Position numbers and translations under genes: made by a program
In this document: positions 46,501-57,729 of the stretch, piece after piece
How the letters are laid out: every line of letters begins with the position of its first letter
Numbering within the stretch: position 1 is the stretch's first letter
Notes under the pieces: generated by a model
Database searches by the model: none
The model's input: the letters and a program-made list of their open reading frames with translations, nothing else
What the model was told of the DNA's origin: nothing
DNA from: Heterohyrax brucei
Taxonomy: Eukaryota > Chordata > Mammalia > Hyracoidea > Procaviidae
Direction of reading: 5' to 3'
DNA length: 64,000 bases
Assembly (NCBI GenBank): GCA_028571685.1
Contig: CM053162.1
Coordinates: forward strand, 70,110,351-70,174,350

Positions 46501-46730
46501 TCACACCCACTAGGACGTTTATACTCAAAACCATAGACATTAACAAGTGTTGGTGATAGGTGGAGAAACTGGAATCCTTATGCTATGTTCTGTTGCAAAA
46601 TGATGCATCCACCTTGAAAAATGGTTTGACAGTTCAGTTAAATACACTTATTGTATGATTCAGCCATTAAATTTCACACTTTCAATAGACACATTGATAC
46701 GTGAATTACATCTCAATAAAACTGTTAACA
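46501..46730 (+). mobile_element. Old L1 LINE, second segment
   Basis: TCACACCCACTAGGACGTTT continues the L1 of 45.5 kb; then GTTGGTGATAGGTGGAGAAA, CTGGAATCCTTATGCTATGT, GTATGATTCAGCCATTAAAT and TACATCTCAATAAAACTGTT, the L1 end with a polyadenylation-like AATAAA. Confidence 0.82.
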
Positions 46731-46744
46731 ACAAAATATTCAAA

Positions 46745-46860
46745 CTAGAATAAAAGGAAGAAGAGAAAAGAGGGAGGAGGAAAGAGAGAGAAAGAAAGGG
46801 AACAGAGAGGGAGGAGGAAGGAAAGAAAAAAGGGAGCCAGGCGGAGAGAAGGATGAAAAA
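46745..46860. repeat. Purine-rich (GGAAA-type) tract
   Basis: Almost purely A/G for about 110 bases (AGGGAGGAGGAAAGAGAGAG and similar), just after the L1 end. Confidence 0.85.
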
Positions 46861-47909
46861 TTAAGGAAAGTTAATACAAGAACTTCCTTAAGAACCCAAA
46901 GCACAATTCCTGCTGAGTCATAGCAACATGACTGGTTTCAGGTAGGAGCAGACAGAAACAGCTTCCTGGGGTTGTGGTTTCAAGGGCCAAGGAAAACCTC
47001 TGTGTCTCTTGCAAATGAACCAAGAACAATTTGGTATTACCTGTAACTGGAAAGATGATGGCACAGACTTTGAGACCAATTAGATCCTAATTTTAGCGGC
47101 AGCTCTGCCCCTTCTGAGAGCCTCACAGCCTTCTCTTAGGCCTCTGGAAAACACTGCCAGGACTCTGTCCATTCTGATCCCTTTCTATTTTTATGCAAGC
47201 ATAGCGTTTCAGTGTGCTTCCTTCTCAAAGGCCTACACCTACCCTTAGGGTGCTGTCAGGCACAGACTATCTGGTATACACATACCCCTTAGCTAACAAT
47301 CGATATGCACAGAGGTATCAATTTCTCAGTCACCTTGGCCCCTTGCCGTGACCACAGAGCTGCCATGGCATTGAACCAAATGTAAGAGTCTCTGTTTGGC
47401 CTTTTCCTCTTCCCAGACCCACCTCCTCCCCTGCTGTGAACTTTTCCTAGTGAGGACTTCCCATAGGTGTCCTCATCTCAGACTTTCCTTCTGGGAAGCC
47501 CAACCTAAGGGATTTTCAGTTACTTATTTGCAAAATAACAACAGGAAGTAGTATGGAAAAAAATTCTCTGTGGTGGCTACAGAGCAGGCCCTTAATAAAT
47601 AGTTTCTCCTCTTTATTCTACAACAATGTCCTGTCAGAATCTTCTTATCCTTAGAGAATTTTCTATAGATGATAAATGGGAAGACAAAATGGAAAGAAAG
47701 ACTTTAGTGCAACAAATGAATAAATGGGCAAAACAGAAGAACAGAAAGTCTTACATACAGTACATGATAGTGGCTGAAAATCTAGACTCAGGAAAGAAGA
47801 AATAAATTTGGATCTCAACAAGTCCAGTTATATGGGCACATGATTTCTTTCTCTGCATTTCTACTTTCTCCTCCACAAAATCACATTATTCAAAATGAGA
47901 ACAAAAGCT
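46861..47909. other. No gene recognised
   Basis: Unassigned sequence between an L1 end and an RTE start. No exon or RNA gene seen. Confidence 0.5.
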
Positions 47910-50880
47910 ACAACAATCCACTAGTAATGGAAATATAGAATGTGCGAGGTATGAATCAAGTAAAATCAGAAGTTGCCAGAAATGAAATGGAGTGCTTGAA
48001 GACAGATGTTCTAGGCATTACTGAAATGAAATGGACTGGTACTGGCCATTTTAAATCAGAATCACACGGTCTAGTATACCTGCAAGGACAGATGGAAGAG
48101 AAATGACAGCTCACTCATCATTAAAAAGAACATTTCAAGATACATGCTGAAGTACAATGCTGTCAGTGACAGAATAATAGCCAGAAGGCCAGTTAATACA
48201 GCTATTATTCAAATGTATGCCCCAACCACTAACAACAGAGATGAAGAAACCGAAGGTGTTTACCCACATCTGCAGTCTGAAATTGATCAAATATGCAGTC
48301 AAGGTGGACTGACAATTACTGGCGATTGAAATACAAAAGTCAGGAGAAAAGAAGGAGGATCTGCAGTTGGAAGATATGGCTTTGGTGATAGAAATAATGC
48401 CTGAGATCACATGATGGAATGTTACAAGGTCCATGACTTCTTCATTGGAAATGTCCTTTTTCAACAACACAAACAGCAGCTTCACATGTGCACCTTGCCT
48501 GATGGACTACAGAGGACTCAAATTGGATATGTCTGTGGAAAGAGGTGAAGGAGAAGCTTGATATCATCAGTTAGAACCCGGCCAGGTGCCAAATGAGGAA
48601 CAGACCATTGATTGCTATATACAAGTTAAAGCTAAAGCTGAAGAAAATCTAAATAAGTCCATGACAGGCAAAGTACAATCTTGACTATTTCCCACCTGAA
48701 TTTAGAGAACATCTCGAGAATAAATTTGATTCTTTGAACACTAATGACAAAAGACCAGATGAGTTGTAGGATGTCATCAAGGGTATTACACACAAAGAAA
48801 GCAAAAGGTTACTGAAAAAGACAAGAAAGAAAGACAAGACCAAAATGGATGTCAGAAAGTACTCTGCAACTTGCACTTGAACATAGAGTAGCTGAAGTGA
48901 ATGCAGGAAATGATGAAGTAAAAGAGCTGAACAGACGATTTCAAAGCACAGCTCAAGAAGACAAAATATTACAATGAAGTGTGCAAAAATCTGAAGTCAG
49001 AAAACTAAAAGGAAAGAACACTTCTGGCATTTCCCAAACTGAAAGAACTGAAGAGATAATCTGAGCCTTGAGTTGCAATATTGAAGGATTCTATGGGCAA
49101 GAAAGTAAAAGATACAGGAAACATCAAAGGAGGATGGGATGAATATACAGAGTCACAGTATCAAAGAGAATTGGTCTACATCTGACCATTTCAGGAGGCA
49201 GCACACAGTCAACAAATGATGGTACTGAAGGAAGAAGTCCAAGATGCACTGAAGGGATTTGTGAAAAAAGAAGGCTCCAGAAACTGATGAAATACCAGCT
49301 GCAATAGTTCAACAAAGAGATGCAGTGCTGGAAGCTCCCATTCATCTACACCCAGAAATTTGGAAGACAGCTGTCAGGCCAAAGGACTGGACACTATTCC
49401 TATGTGCCCCTATTCCATAGAAAGGTGATCCAACAGAAGGCATAGATTATCAGACAATATCATTAATATCACAGGCAAGTAAAATTTTGCTGAAGATCAT
49501 TCAAAGACAACTGCAGCAGTATATCAATAAAGAACTGACAGAAAATAAAGCTAGATTTAGAAGACAGTGTGGATAGAGCTATACCATCGATGATGTCAAA
49601 TGGATCTTGGCTGAAAGTAAGAATATCGGGACGGTATTTACCTGTATTTTACAAACTATGTGAAGGCATTCAACTATGTGGGTCATAGCAAATTGTGGAC
49701 AACATTGTAAAGAAGGGGAATTCCAAAATACTTAATTGTCCTCGTGTGGAACCTGCATGTAGACCTAGAGACAATGACTCAAATAGAAAAAGGGGATGCT
49801 GAGTGGTTTAAAATCAGGACAAATGTGTTTCTGGGTTGTGTCCTTTCACCATACTTACTCATTCCATGTCTCGAGAAAATAATCTGAGAAACTAAATTTT
49901 GTAAAGAAGAATGTGGCATCAGGGTTGGAGGAAGATTCAGTTAATAACCTATACTATGCAGATCATAACTTTGCTTGCTGAAAGTGATGCGTGGTCTTTA
50001 ACCACTTACTGATGAAGACCAAAGACTGTAACCTGTGGTATCAATTACAACTCAACACAAAGAAAGCAAAAATCTTCCCCAAACCAACACCAAACCCACT
50101 GTTGTCAACCCTATTCTGATTCATGGTGACCTGTAAGACAGAGTAGAGCTGTCATTCACCGAGTTTCTGAGGTGAATTAGAACTACCAACCTTCTGATAA
50201 GCCACTGAGCTCTTAACCACTGTGCCACCAGAGCTCCAAAATCCTCACAACTGGGCCAAATAACGACATCGTGGTAAACAGAACAACACTGAAGGAGTTT
50301 ACTTTATTGGATCCATAATCAATGTTCATGGAAGCAGCAGTCAAAAAAAATCACAGGATGTATTATATTAGCAGATCTGCTGGAGAAGAAAGCAAACACT
50401 GTAGTGTTAAAAAGCAAAAATGTCATCTAGAGGACTAAGGGGCACATAAAATAAGCCATGGTGTTTTCAATTACCTCACACACATGTGAAAGACATCATT
50501 TATTAAGGAAGACTAAAGAATTGATACAGCTGAGTTGAGGGGTTGGCAAAAAGTATCAACTGCTGGAAGACCGAACAGACCTGCTTCGGAAGAAGTAGAT
50601 CCAGAATAGTCCTTAGAGGGGAGGATGATGAAAGTTTGTCTCACTTTAGACCAGACATCAGGAGGGACCAATCCCTGGAAAAAGACATCACGCTAGGTTA
50701 GGTTCAAGGTCAGCGACAAAGAAGAAAACATTCAATGAGATGGCTTGATTGAGGGCCTCTCTGGGCTCAGACACAGCCACGGTCTGAAGGTGGTGCAGGG
50801 TGGGGGTAGTGTTTTGTTCTGTTCTACATAAAGTGTCTGCGAGTTACAACTGACTTAACAGCGTTTAACAACAACAAAAA
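47910..50880 (+). mobile_element. RTE/BovB-type LINE, nearly full length, inactive
   Basis: The longest RTE copy, about 2.8 kb after removing the SINE at 50078. Endonuclease region: AAATGGACTGGTACTGGCCA, then frame 48144-48329 reads IIQMYAPTTNNRDEETEG and ends at ...LTITGD, where the conserved Trp codon has become TGA. RT region: TGATCCAACAGAAGGCATAG, TTGATAATATCA-like repeats of the RT block near 49450, and near 49950 YADH in place of YADD. The C-terminal block (CTGCTTCGGAAGAAGTAGAT, GGACCAATCCCTGG) and 3' tail (CGAGTTACAACTGACTTAAC, AACAACAACAAAAA) are present. Many stops and frameshifts. Confidence 0.9.
50078..50237 (-). mobile_element. AfroSINE inside RTE, with target duplication
   Basis: Minus-strand: CAAACCCACTGTTGTCAACC, GTAAGACAGAGTAGAGCTGT, CTACCAACCTTCTGATAAGC, CTGTGCCACCAGAGCTC. 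Near-perfect direct repeat AAAATCTTC (50069-50077) and AAAATCCTC (50238-50246). Confidence 0.88.
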
Positions 50881-50990
50881 AAAAGAAAGAAAAAATAAAC
50901 AGGAGTCACAGTACCTATTTCATAAAGCTATTAAGAGGATTAAATGGGGTGGTGGGCCTACAATGGCCAGAACAGTAGAAGTCAGCTATT

Positions 50991-51009
50991 GTGGTGGTGG
51001 TGGTGGTGG
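50991..51009. repeat. (GTG)n microsatellite
   Basis: Six GTG units and a little more. Confidence 0.9.
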
Positions 51010-51619
51010 CAGTTAGTTGATTTTATTAGAAATTAGTAGCAGTAGCAGTGACAACAGTGGTGGAAGAAGTTATCTGGAAGCACCAAAGGCAAAGTTTACT
51101 GACTTCACAATTTTGCCACTATTGAGATGAGATTCATTTGACAATTAGGCTGAATTCCAAACACCTTACAGCAGATGCAGTTTTAAATTTCATTGCAAAG
51201 GATGAAACTCTGTGCTCACGTGAAGCGTTGGAAGTGTTTTGCCTGGTGACAGAAGGCACTAGACTTCTGTTTCAGGCAGGTGACACCGGCAGAGAATTTA
51301 AGGAGCCCCTAGGGGAGCCTTCCTAGCACCATGCAAGCTCCTGGCACTGAGAGAGTACAGTGGCTGTCAGACTGACACTTTGCAGAGCAGGGAATCCTTA
51401 CAAAATAACATGGGGTATGTACATGTATGTGTTTGTTTTTAATTTTAAAAGGACGAGAAAAGCATGGCAGTGGGGCTCACCTGGGCACACATCACACCGT
51501 GTGGCATTTCAGTCAGCAGGCACAACACCTGTTGAGGGCTGCCGTGCACACAACTCAGACCCCAGGCACTGGAAAGGCACCTGGCAGTGGAAGTATAAAG
51601 GTACCCCAGGAAATGGTTG
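51010..51619. other. No gene recognised
   Basis: Unassigned; frames of 104 and 66 codons overlap at 51360-51674 and run into the next LTR. Confidence 0.5.
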
Positions 51620-52090
51620 TGACTTAGTCATTGAGTGCTTCTCTAACAGAAATGCCACAAGTGAATGGCTTTAACAAAGAAAAATCCTCCCCTGTCACAG
51701 TCCAGTAGGCTACAAGTCCAAATTCAGGGCATCAGCTGCAGGAAAGGTTTTCTCGGTTGACACTGGAGGAAAGTTCTTCTCATCAGGCTTCCCCTGGCCT
51801 AGGAGCTTCTGGGGCACAGGGACCTCAAGTCCTTTTCAAAGGACGCTTTCTGCTCCTGGCACTGCTTCTTGGTGACATGGGGTCCCCAGCTCTCTACTTG
51901 CTAAGCTTTCCTTTACACCCCAAAGACCGTCTTACAGCACAGTACAATCTTATGGACTGAGTCTGGCCTCACTAACACAACCACTGCCCATCCACCCTCA
52001 TCAACATCACTGAGGCAGGGTTTACAGCATATCATGGCCCAGCCACGTCGCTACACATATTTTTGAGGGGACACAATTCAATCCATTACA
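51620..52090 (-). mobile_element. Solo LTR, MaLR/ERVL-like, antisense
   Basis: GAGTGCTTCTCTAACAGAAA, TGCCACAAGTGAATGGCTTT, ACAGTCCAGTAGGCTACAAG, and end AGGGGACACAATTCAATCCA. Reverse copy of the same family as at 39.5 kb. A mariner end abuts its right side. Confidence 0.83.
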
Positions 52091-52167
52091 GTGACCATAG
52101 TGATATTCAGCAATGAGGCATGTAGCACTCTTTCCAGGATGAGTACACAAACTTAATTGTCAAACCT
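52091..52167 (-). mobile_element. Mariner end fragment
   Basis: GTGACCATAGTGATATTCAG, CAATGAGGCATGTAGCACTC, then TIR ACTTAATTGTCAAACCTCAT. One arm end of the foldback family, separate from the larger copy that follows at once. Confidence 0.78.
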
Positions 52168-52740
52168 CATACCTCATTGCTGAATATCATTACAGTCACC
52201 GTCAAAATACTCCCCTTGAGAAGTTACACTGATGCCAGTGCCTAGTCCACCCTTCAAAACATTTTGGAACTCTTTCTGCAATGGCCATCAGAGCTGTCAT
52301 CACGTTACCCTGGATGTCCTAAAGGTAATCAACTTTTCAATAGTTCCTTTATCTTTGGGTAAAGAAAAAAATCACTGAGGGTCAGATTAGGTAAGTAGGG
52401 AGGGTGTTCCCGTACACTTATTTCTTTTCCAGCTAAAAAGTCCCTCACTGACAACTATACAATTAAATTTGCAAACTTGCCACTGTGCCACTATGAGCAA
52501 TGGCCATTCCAGAAGAAGTTCCAAAATTGCTTTAAAGGCAGGACTAGGTGCTGGCATGAGTGCATAGCTTCCTAAGGAGAGTACTTGGAAGGTGACCATA
52601 GTGATATTCAGTACTTGGAAGGTGACCATAGTGATACTCAGTACTTGGAAGGTGACCATAGTGATACTCAGTACTTGGAAGGTGACCAGAGTGATATTCA
52701 GCAATGAATATGTAGTACTTAGAAAATTAAATTGTCAGAG
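52168..52740 (-). mobile_element. Mariner-derived foldback element with internal 30-bp tandem repeat
   Basis: Left arm: ACCTCATTGCTGAATATCAT, CTCCCCTTGAGAAGTTACAC, CACCCTTCAAAACATTTTGG. Centre: AATCACTGAGGGTCAGATTA, GTTCCCGTACACTTATTTCT (transposase C-terminal remnant). Right arm: TGGCCATTCCAGAAGAAGTT and inverse of the left, expanded by the repeat at 52581-52700, then TATGTAGTACTTAGAAAATT and AATTGTCAGAG. The 105-codon minus frame over it reads the tandem repeat as VTFQVLSITM copies. Confidence 0.83.
52581..52700. repeat. Four tandem 30-bp units inside a mariner arm
   Basis: Four copies of a 30-bp unit beginning GTACTTGGAAGGTGACCATA; only single-base differences (T/C in the GATATTC/GATACTC part, A/G in the last copy). 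Because 30 is a multiple of 3, the minus frame stays open through all copies. Confidence 0.95.
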
Positions 52741-52889
52741 CTTGTACATGATACCGAACTGAGAAGCCATCATAGGATACAGGCTTTGAAAGCCACTGCA
52801 GCACAGACAGGCATTCAAGTCATGACAGTGAGCAACATTGCCTGCAGGCGGTGTACACTAATAGGTCAGGAATGACCGAGAGGAGTGGC

Positions 52890-54052
52890 AGCACATTCTA
52901 AGATGCCTGAAGATTTCAAGATCTTTCCAGAAGTACAACACTATCAATGACTGGATAATGTCCATGTACCTACAAGGAAGACTGGTTAATACCACTACTA
53001 TTCAAACTTATACACCAACCACTAATGCCAAAGATGAAAAAATTAAAGATTTTTATCACTTCTGTAGTCTGAAATCGATCAAACATTCATTCGAGATTCG
53101 TTGATAGCTACTGGTGACTAGAATTTGAAAATTAGAAACAAAGAAGGATTGGTAGTTAGAAAATATGGTCTTAGTGGCAGAAACAACCCCACAGATCACA
53201 TGACAGAATTTTGCGAGACCATCTATTAATTCATTGGAAATTCCTTGTTTAACAGCATAAATGACATCTTTGCACAATGGCCCTCAACAGTTGCAATATA
53301 CAAAAATCAAGTTGACTTCATCTGTGGAAAGAGATGGTAGAAAAGCTGCACATCACCAGCGAGAACAAGGCCAGGGATGATAGTGGAGCGGACCATCAGC
53401 TGCTCGTCTGTAGGTTCAAGCTGAACCAAAGACAATCGGGACAAGTTCATGGGAGACAAGATAGAACCTCAGGCCTAACCTACCTGAATTCAGAAACCAT
53501 TTTAAGAATAGATTTGACTCCAGGTACCCTAATGACCAAAGAGTGGATGAGTTGGGAGGTGACATCAAGAACATCACATATGCAAAGCAAAACATCATTA
53601 AAAAGACAGAAAAGGTGGGGAAAAGGCCAAAGTGGGTGTCAGAAGTCTCTGAAACTTGCCTTTGAAGGCCAAGTAGCTGAACGTCAGCAGGATCTAAGGG
53701 CACGTGAAGGTGTAAGTGGAACTGTAGTGATAGCAACTGACTAGCAAAGAAGTTCCACTGAGAGTCTGGGGATGGTTAACAGCAGTGGTGGAGCTTCCAT
53801 TATCACTCTTTAGAGAACTAGTTGTCACGTACTTCAGTGATTGCCCCTGAAATCGTAAACTCAAAGAGCTAAACAGAAGATTTCACAGAGGGACTAGAGA
53901 AGACAAAGTAGTAGAATGAAATGTGCATAGACCTGAAGTTAGAAAACCAACAGGGAAGAACATGCTTGGCGTTTCTCAAGTTTAAAGAAGTGAAGAAAAA
54001 AATCTCAGCCTCGGGTTACAATATCGAGCTCTGTTACCAAAACAATGAATGA
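52890..54052 (+). mobile_element. RTE LINE, sense, first part
   Basis: Endonuclease part around 52960-53280: frame with TTIQTYTPTTNAKDEKIKDF (RTE 'Y.PT....EE'), then ATGGTCTTAGTGGCAGAAAC. Later GACTCCAGGTACCCTAATGA, CAAAGAGTGGATGAGTTGGG of the linker. The 136-codon frame at 53334-53744 reads through linker sequence with no intact domain. The start is approximate. Confidence 0.83.
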
Positions 54053-54057
54053 CATAG

Positions 54058-54576
54058 TATCATGGATTAGATTGTGTCCTCCCAAAAATAGGTGTAGCCA
54101 TGTGGCTGGGCCATGATTCCCAGTTTCTTATGACTGTCCTCTGTTTTGTGGTTTTTCTATGCTGTGTGTTAAAGGATTAGGGTGGGACTGCAAAGCCCTT
54201 TATAAGATCACCTCCCTGCTTCACTGTAAAGGGAGTTTCCCTGGAGTATGACTTGTCCCACCCTTAATCCTTTCATCCTGCAAGATATGGAAAGGCAAGC
54301 AGGCTGAGAATAGGGAACCTCACACCATCAAGGAACCAGCCAGGAGAAGAGTATGTCCTTCAGACCTGAGGTTCCTGCACGAAGATGCTACCTGGACAAA
54401 GATTGATGCCAAATCGGACTTTCCTCCAGAACTGACAAGGGGGATAGCCTTCCACTGGAGTGGACATCCTGAATTTGGACTTGTAACCTACTGGACTGTG
54501 TAAGAATAAACTTTCCTTTGTTAAAGCCATCCACTCTGTGGTATTTCTATTAAAGCAACACTAGCTGACTAAAACA
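54058..54576 (+). mobile_element. Solo LTR, MaLR/ERVL-like, with perfect 5-bp target duplication
   Basis: 519 bp. CATAG flanks it at 54053-54057 and 54577-54581. Body: GATTGTGTCCTCCCAAAAAT, GTGGCTGGGCCATGATTCCC, ATTAGGGTGGGACTGCAAAG, GGACTTGTAACCTACTGGAC, AAGAATAAACTTTCCTTTGT, AAAGCCATCCACTCTGTGGT. A 5-bp duplication suits ERVL/MaLR elements. Best reference copy of the family in this window. Confidence 0.92.
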
Positions 54577-55285
54577 CATAGGAAGCATCAAAAGAAGAGG
54601 GAAAGAATACAAAGTCACCGTACAAAAAAGAACTGGTTGGCATTCAACCTTTTCATGACGTAGCATATGATCAGTAACCAATGGTACTGAAAGAAGAAGT
54701 CCAGGCTGCACTGAAGCCATTAGCAAAAAGAAAGTATTGAGAAACAGACAGAATGCTGATCGAGATGGTTCAATAAACCAATGCAGCTCTGGAAGAGCTT
54801 AGTCATCTCTGCCCGGAAACTGGAGGAAGGCTGGCTACCTGACCAACTGCTAGAAGAGATCCATAAGCTTTATGTGCACGTGAACACTGGACAATGAACT
54901 CAGGAGCCCGAAGAAGAACCGATGCATTTGAATCATGGGATTGGCAAAGAACACTGAACGCACCACGAACTGCCAGGAGAATGAACAACGTGTTTCGGAA
55001 GTACAGGAAGAGTGCTCCTTAGAAGCGAAGGCGGTGAGACTTCATTTCAAGTGCTTTGGACATGTTGTCAAGAGACTCCAGTCCCTAAGGGAGGACATCA
55101 TGCTTGTTAAAGTAGAGGATCACAAAGAAAAAAAAAGAAAGACCCTCAATGAGATGAACTGACACAGTGTCTCCAACAACGGGCTCAAACATAGCAACTT
55201 TCGTGAGGATGGGCAGGACCAGCACTATTGTGTTCTGCTGTATGCAGAGCGGCTGTGAGTTGCCTAACAACAACAGTGCTCCCTA
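54577..55285 (+). mobile_element. RTE LINE, sense, second part
   Basis: Resumes after the LTR: GAACTGGTTGGCATTCAACC, AAGAAGTCCAGGCTGCACTG, then skips most of the RT domain and continues with GACCAACTGCTAGAAGAGAT, CACCACGAACTGCCAGGAGA, AGTGCTCCTTAGAAGCGAAG, GACATGTTGTCAAGAGACTC and the tail GAGTTGCCTAACAACAACAG. An internal deletion near 54870 removed much of the polymerase. Confidence 0.87.
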
Positions 55286-57239
55286 TTAGTGATACAGGTA
55301 CCCACAGGGTCCTTTGTACTTCTTACTGCTTCTAATACATTATAAGATTCTGCCAACTCATCTGTTATTTCAAAGGCATTATTTTTGTTCCTATCTGGCT
55401 TCTTTTTTAATTCTTGCCTTCCTGTAAGTAAGCTTTCTTTTGATATTTACTGGCTTATCTCATCTTTAATCTCATGTTTCATAGAATCTAGGCTTAATTG
55501 AATTTTAGTGAAAGTACAACAGATGCTGTCCTAAATTACTTTTGTTTCCTACGGTAAATCTTTTTTTGAGTATCTTCTTCCTTTGCCTCCTGTGGGCTCT
55601 ATTCTTCTCTTATGCTTTAGAATATTTTCATAGGCTCAAAATTGATGTGTGAAGATTTTCCTCCAGTTTATTCATACTCAGAAATAAACTTTCTTTGCAG
55701 GCCTAGAATCTCCACTAGAAACAAGTTAAATAAGATGCTAAAAATGAGACTGAGTCACAGTTTCAGCTAAAGCCTCTAATTCAACAGCGGTATTCAGGAC
55801 ATGTACACAATTTGCGGGGCCCAGCACAAGGTAGCAATGTGGGGCCCCTTCTTCACAAGTTATAAAGAATTTCAGGATACCAACAGCAGAGCACTACACT
55901 AAACCTACGACCCTCTGGAGCAAGACAACTTGTGCGACTGGTACTCCACTGCTCTGAGACAGTCCATGAAGGCAGCCCTGCGGCAAGGACTCTGACATCA
56001 TGAAGCGTGGGATAGGGCCACCAAATAGAACTTAGAAGAAAATGTCTATAAACTGGACTTTCAAGTATCAATTCCTCACCTACCTAAAATGTATAAAAAG
56101 ATTGAACTCGTAGCCACTGAGAAGCAAGTCAGAATTTGGTAACTTTCTCTAGGGTTAGATTGGCATTTCGGGGAGATCTCTTAAAGAGTTTTTGATGTGG
56201 AAGAGCTAGAACCAGACAGTGAGGGAGCAGCGCTGCCCTCATTCCAGAAGGTGCGGTAGAGTGTTCCCTGGGGAAATCTCCAAGAAGCCTAAGTTCACAA
56301 GTGATCCTATACACAAGTGTTGGCTTTCAACATCTGCCAGGCGGGTGGGCACCAAATCATGGCCACGCCAGTCTGGCAGGCCCTGGCCTGCTCTCGCTCC
56401 CTGGGCTTGCAGTGCAGTTGGAGGAGCCAACAGAGAGAAGACACAGGAAAAGCACTGGGTGAGGTGTTGCCTGTGGCCCAGACCTGAAACAAGGCTGCTT
56501 CGAGACTCTCGGTCATCAGAGGAGTTCCTGTCATGGAAAAGTAACTGGCCCAGCCAGACAGCTCTCCAAGAGGCCATGAGGAAAAGAGCTGAGATAGTGG
56601 CCTGGGGTAGAATTGCTGTACAATTGGAGCTCAAGTTACACTTGTTTAAATTCACAAAGTTTGCAGCTGTCTTGCAGACAGACACCCTTGGGGGATCTGC
56701 AGACCAAGCCCAAGTTGCCTTTCCCATGATCTAGCATCACAAAAGGGACAGCAGGGGGTCTGGGTTTGGAGTAACCCTGAAGCAAATGTCCCTTTGTCTG
56801 ATGCAGTGGCAGCTCCAGGTGCCAGATCCAGTGAAAATCCCTCTGCTGCCTGGGGGAACCCTCCCTGTTCACATCTGGGCCTTAGCAGGCCCACCGCGCC
56901 CCCTCACTCCCCAATCCTGAACTCCCCAATATCGAACTCCCGTCACTTGGAATTCAAAGAATCTGCCCATTTTGGATTTGCACCCACAGTGCTTTCAGGT
57001 GAAGTTTCTTCTAGTCTTACTTCCGAATGTCAAAGGAGGAGATGTTTCTATCCCTACTGAGTGCTGGATGAGAAAGCCAGCACTAGCCAGTCCCCATTCC
57101 AGGTCACCTGAGCCCTTTGTGTACCCCTTGACCGATATTTCCATGCCCTTCCCCTCAGCCCACTCCACCTTCCAGCCTGGACCCCTTCCTCTCTGGGCTA
57201 GAGCTCACCCCACCAGCTGCACTTCCTAACCATCCGAGG
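55286..57239. other. Unassigned; possible old repeat at 55780-56060 and open frames at 56.2-57.2 kb
   Basis: 55795-55870 (TTTGCGGGGCCCAGCACAAG, TGGGGCCCCTTCTTCACAAG) has the look of a dispersed mammalian repeat. At 56219-56734 (plus, 171 codons) and 56239-56727 (minus, 162 codons) both strands are open over the same GC-rich stretch. Neither translation shows a domain I know, and no start or splice context decides between them. Confidence 0.4.
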
Positions 57240-57365
57240 AGCATTTTCAGCAATGCCTAGGCCTCATCCAGACCAGTAATAACCAAATCACCGGGGAGTG
57301 AGGCCTGGGCCTGTCATTCCTCCTCCGGTGATCCTCATGTGGAGCCTGAGCGAGTCACGGGTTAT
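57240..57365. mobile_element. MER5-type hAT relic
   Basis: AGACCAGTAATAACCAAATC, GAGGCCTGGGCCTGTCATTC and GGTGATCCTCATGTGGAGCC fit the near-palindromic MER5 (hAT-Charlie) non-autonomous element. Confidence 0.7.
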
Positions 57366-57729
57366 TGGATTGTTTTCTCCATTCAGCCTCCTCTTGCAGA
57401 AATCCCTCATAGCCTTTGGCATATGGGTGACAATGTTTCCTATTTCTCAGTGCTGACATAGAATATTTTTTCGTATTATTGTATTGAGATCAATTTAGAT
57501 TTGACTTCAATACAAGAAAGACTTTCCTGTCAGTGTTAGGAAATAGCTGTGTAACAGGAGCAAAATACGAAATCTTGCTCTGCAGAGCTTATAAAAACAA
57601 AACTGAGTCATCTCATCTTCTGCAGCTGTTTAGGTGGCCAGCTGCTAGGCCCACGTCCTCTGTAATGCTGTGGGTTCACACTGCAATCCTAATCAATAGT
57701 AGAGATTAAGAGTCCCTCCAAAACAACAA
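57366..57729. other. No gene recognised
   Basis: Short unassigned stretch between a MER5 relic and a SINE. Confidence 0.5.

Noticed and set aside
52581-52700. CRISPR array
   Set aside because: Units are directly adjacent with no spacers, four copies only, in a eukaryotic transposon.
53334-53744. 136-codon plus frame as a gene
   Set aside because: It is the linker part of a decayed RTE ORF.
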